From JBBRUG01 sp038247995 (lineage in GTDB: Bacteria > Chloroflexota > Chloroflexia > Chloroflexales > Chloroflexaceae), in the NCBI GenBank assembly GCA_038247995.1, contig JBBRUG010000330.1, forward strand, positions 1-6,579: 6,579 nucleotides of DNA, given 5' to 3'. The notes beneath the pieces were generated by a model. It was not told the origin of the DNA. It searched no databases and saw only the letters and a list, made by a program, of their open reading frames with translations. Shown piece by piece: positions 5,357 to 6,579 of this stretch; the stretch's first letter is position 1, and every line of letters begins with the position of its first letter. The translations under genes were made by a program, and so were the position numbers.

Positions 5357-6469
5357 ATGCGAATTACTGATGTTGAAGCGATCTGGCTGCAATTGCCCAC
5401 AATCGACGAGCGCTGCGACGGCACCCAAGATACGCTCGTCGTGCGCGTCCATACCGATGCGGGAATCGTGGGTGTCGGCGAGGTCGATTCGTCGCCCATG
5501 GTTGCCAAGGCGATCATCGAGGCACCATTGTCGCACGGCATTGCGCGCGGGCTGCGGCTCTGCGTGATCGACGAAGACCCACTGAATATCGCCTACCTGT
5601 GGGACAAAATGTACCAGGGTTCGATCTTTTTCGGGCGCGGCGGCGCGGCGCAGCAGGCGATTAGCGGGATCGATATGGCGCTGTGGGACATCGCCGGGAA
5701 AGTGATGGGCCAGCCGGTCTACCGGCTGCTCGGCGGCGGTTTTCGTACAAAACTGCGCGCCTACGCCTCGATCCTGTTTCAAGACACGCCCGAGGCGACG
5801 TACGAGCTTGCGCGCAGCCTGGCCGCGCAGGGCTTCAGCGCCGCGAAGTTCGGTTGGGGGCCGCTCGGCCAGAGTGAAGCCGGCGATATTGCGCAGGTGC
5901 GCTCGGCGCGCAAAGGCCTCGGCGCCGAACTCGACTTGATGATCGACGCCGGCATCTGCTACGACACAGTCACGGCGATCAAACGGGCCGAACAATTCGC
6001 CGAGTTTCACCCGTTCTGGCTCGAAGAACCGCTGCACCCGGACAATATCGAAGGCTACGCCCGGCTGGCCGCCGTTTCGCCGATCCGCATCGCCGCCGGT
6101 GAGCAGGAAACCACCATCCAGGGTTTTGAAGCGCTGCTGGATGCGGGGTTGGCCGTGGTGCAGCCCGACGTGGCGCGGGTCGGCGGGCCGAGTCAGGCCG
6201 TGGAGATCGGACGGCTCGCGGCGCGCAACCATCGCCTTTGCGTCAACCATTCCTACAAAACCGGCGTCAGCATCGCCGCCTCGCTGCACTTCCTCGCCGC
6301 GCTGCCGAACAGTTCGCTACTGGAGTATTGTGTGGAGCAGGGGCCGTTGCGCCAGACGCTCACGCGTGAGAAGTTCGCCGTTGTTGATGGTTTTGTCGCG
6401 GTGCCGCAGGAGCCGGGCCTGGGCGTAACGTTGGATGAAGCAGTGCTGGAGCGGTATCGGGTGAATTAG
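5357..6469 (+). CDS. Enolase-superfamily enzyme, mandelate racemase/muconate-lactonizing type
   Basis: The 370-residue protein has the N-terminal capping domain (about 1-125, including GIVGVGEV and GIDMALWDIAGK) and the beta-barrel catalytic domain. The Mg2+ ligands are Asp197 (MIDAG), Glu223 (LEEP) and Glu249 (AAGE). The general base dyad is Asp271 (QPDVARVGG) with His298 (NHSYKTG), and Glu322 is in LLEYC near the end. Lys164 lies in AAKFGWGP, where mandelate racemase has Lys-x-Lys; the second Lys is replaced by Gly166. Such enzymes abstract a proton next to a carboxylate and act as racemases, epimerases, acid-sugar dehydratases or cycloisomerases; the substrate is not readable here. GGAGG (5348-5352) lies four bases before the ATG, which comes 12 bases after the deacylase stop, so it is in the same operon. 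It may process the carboxylate released by the upstream hydrolases (inference). Confidence 0.93.
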   Translation: MRITDVEAIWLQLPTIDERCDGTQDTLVVRVHTDAGIVGVGEVDSSPMVAKAIIEAPLSHGIARGLRLCVIDEDPLNIAYLWDKMYQGSIFFGRGGAAQQAISGIDMALWDIAGKVMGQPVYRLLGGGFRTKLRAYASILFQDTPEATYELARSLAAQGFSAAKFGWGPLGQSEAGDIAQVRSARKGLGAELDLMIDAGICYDTVTAIKRAEQFAEFHPFWLEEPLHPDNIEGYARLAAVSPIRIAAGEQETTIQGFEALLDAGLAVVQPDVARVGGPSQAVEIGRLAARNHRLCVNHSYKTGVSIAASLHFLAALPNSSLLEYCVEQGPLRQTLTREKFAVVDGFVAVPQEPGLGVTLDEAVLERYRVN

Positions 6470-6579
6470 GGGGCGGGGTGCGGGCTTTCAGGTGTAGGGT
6501 TTTTGGGTCGTAAGCGTCCACGTGTAAAGGCTTTGTGAAGGCGCGCCATCGGTCTGGTACGATGCAGGGTGCAACAACC
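6470..6579. other. Non-coding tail after the operon
   Basis: No gene or clear hairpin terminator is visible. A run of five T (6500-6504) follows a G-rich stretch without a paired stem. The right end may enter the promoter of the next gene. Confidence 0.5.
6533..6563 (+). promoter_or_regulatory. Possible extended -10 promoter for a gene beyond the window
   Basis: TGG followed by TACGAT (6558-6563; TACGAT matches TATAAT at 4/6) makes an extended -10. A poor -35 (TTGTGA, 6533-6538) lies 19 bases upstream. Weak, and dependent on what follows. Confidence 0.25.

Noticed and set aside
5207..6289. Long minus-strand open frame (360 codons) opposite the enolase-superfamily gene
   Set aside because: It is the antisense of a gene with complete catalytic motifs, has no recognisable domain, and long antisense frames are common in GC-rich coding DNA.
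6470..6510. Intrinsic terminator after the operon at the T-run 6500-6504
   Set aside because: No stem of useful length can be paired upstream of the T-run.

Overview
The window is GC-rich bacterial DNA (roughly 60-65% G+C by eye) and looks like one catabolic or scavenging locus. It holds a divergently transcribed transporter gene and a five-gene rightward unit of regulator plus four enzymes. The GC content, the Tat-type lipoprotein with an Ala/Pro/Glu linker and the long intergenic heptanucleotide tandem repeats suggest a filamentous Chloroflexota organism (Chloroflexus/Roseiflexus-like). That is an impression from style; no marker gene in the window proves it.

Layout. 1-373 (minus) is the first 124 codons of a Tat-exported lipoprotein, the solute-binding component of an oligopeptide/nickel-type ABC transporter, running off the left edge. 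374-814 is an AT-richer divergent control region with two back-to-back promoters. Each has a perfect TTGACA, a 17-bp spacer and a TGn-extended -10. The region also has a hairpin flanked by a direct repeat in the transporter leader, and a 56-bp heptamer array just ahead of the regulator. 815-1750 is a GntR-type regulator. A 73-bp gap with an 11-bp perfect hairpin leads to a creatininase-family amidohydrolase (1824-2681). The next gap, 2682-2963, is almost filled by 36 uninterrupted 7-bp units. Then come a short neutral-ceramidase-like hydrolase (2964-4340), an AspA/AstE/DoeB-type zinc deacylase (4337-5344, ATGA overlap) and a mandelate-racemase-type enolase-superfamily enzyme (5357-6469). The last 110 bases show no gene.

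How the genes may work together (inference). Three unrelated metal-dependent folds whose known members cleave C-N amide bonds (creatininase, ceramidase N-terminal domain, AspA/AstE deacylase) sit with an enolase-superfamily racemase/dehydratase/cycloisomerase and a peptide-type importer under a GntR regulator. The simplest reading is uptake and stepwise breakdown of an amide-rich or N-acylated small molecule, whose identity cannot be read from the sequence.

Most worth a second look: the 36-unit heptamer array; the fact that the creatininase and ceramidase-like genes lie in one reading frame separated by a single TGA; the missing nucleophilic Ser in the ceramidase-like protein; and the unassigned substrate of the three-amidohydrolase operon.
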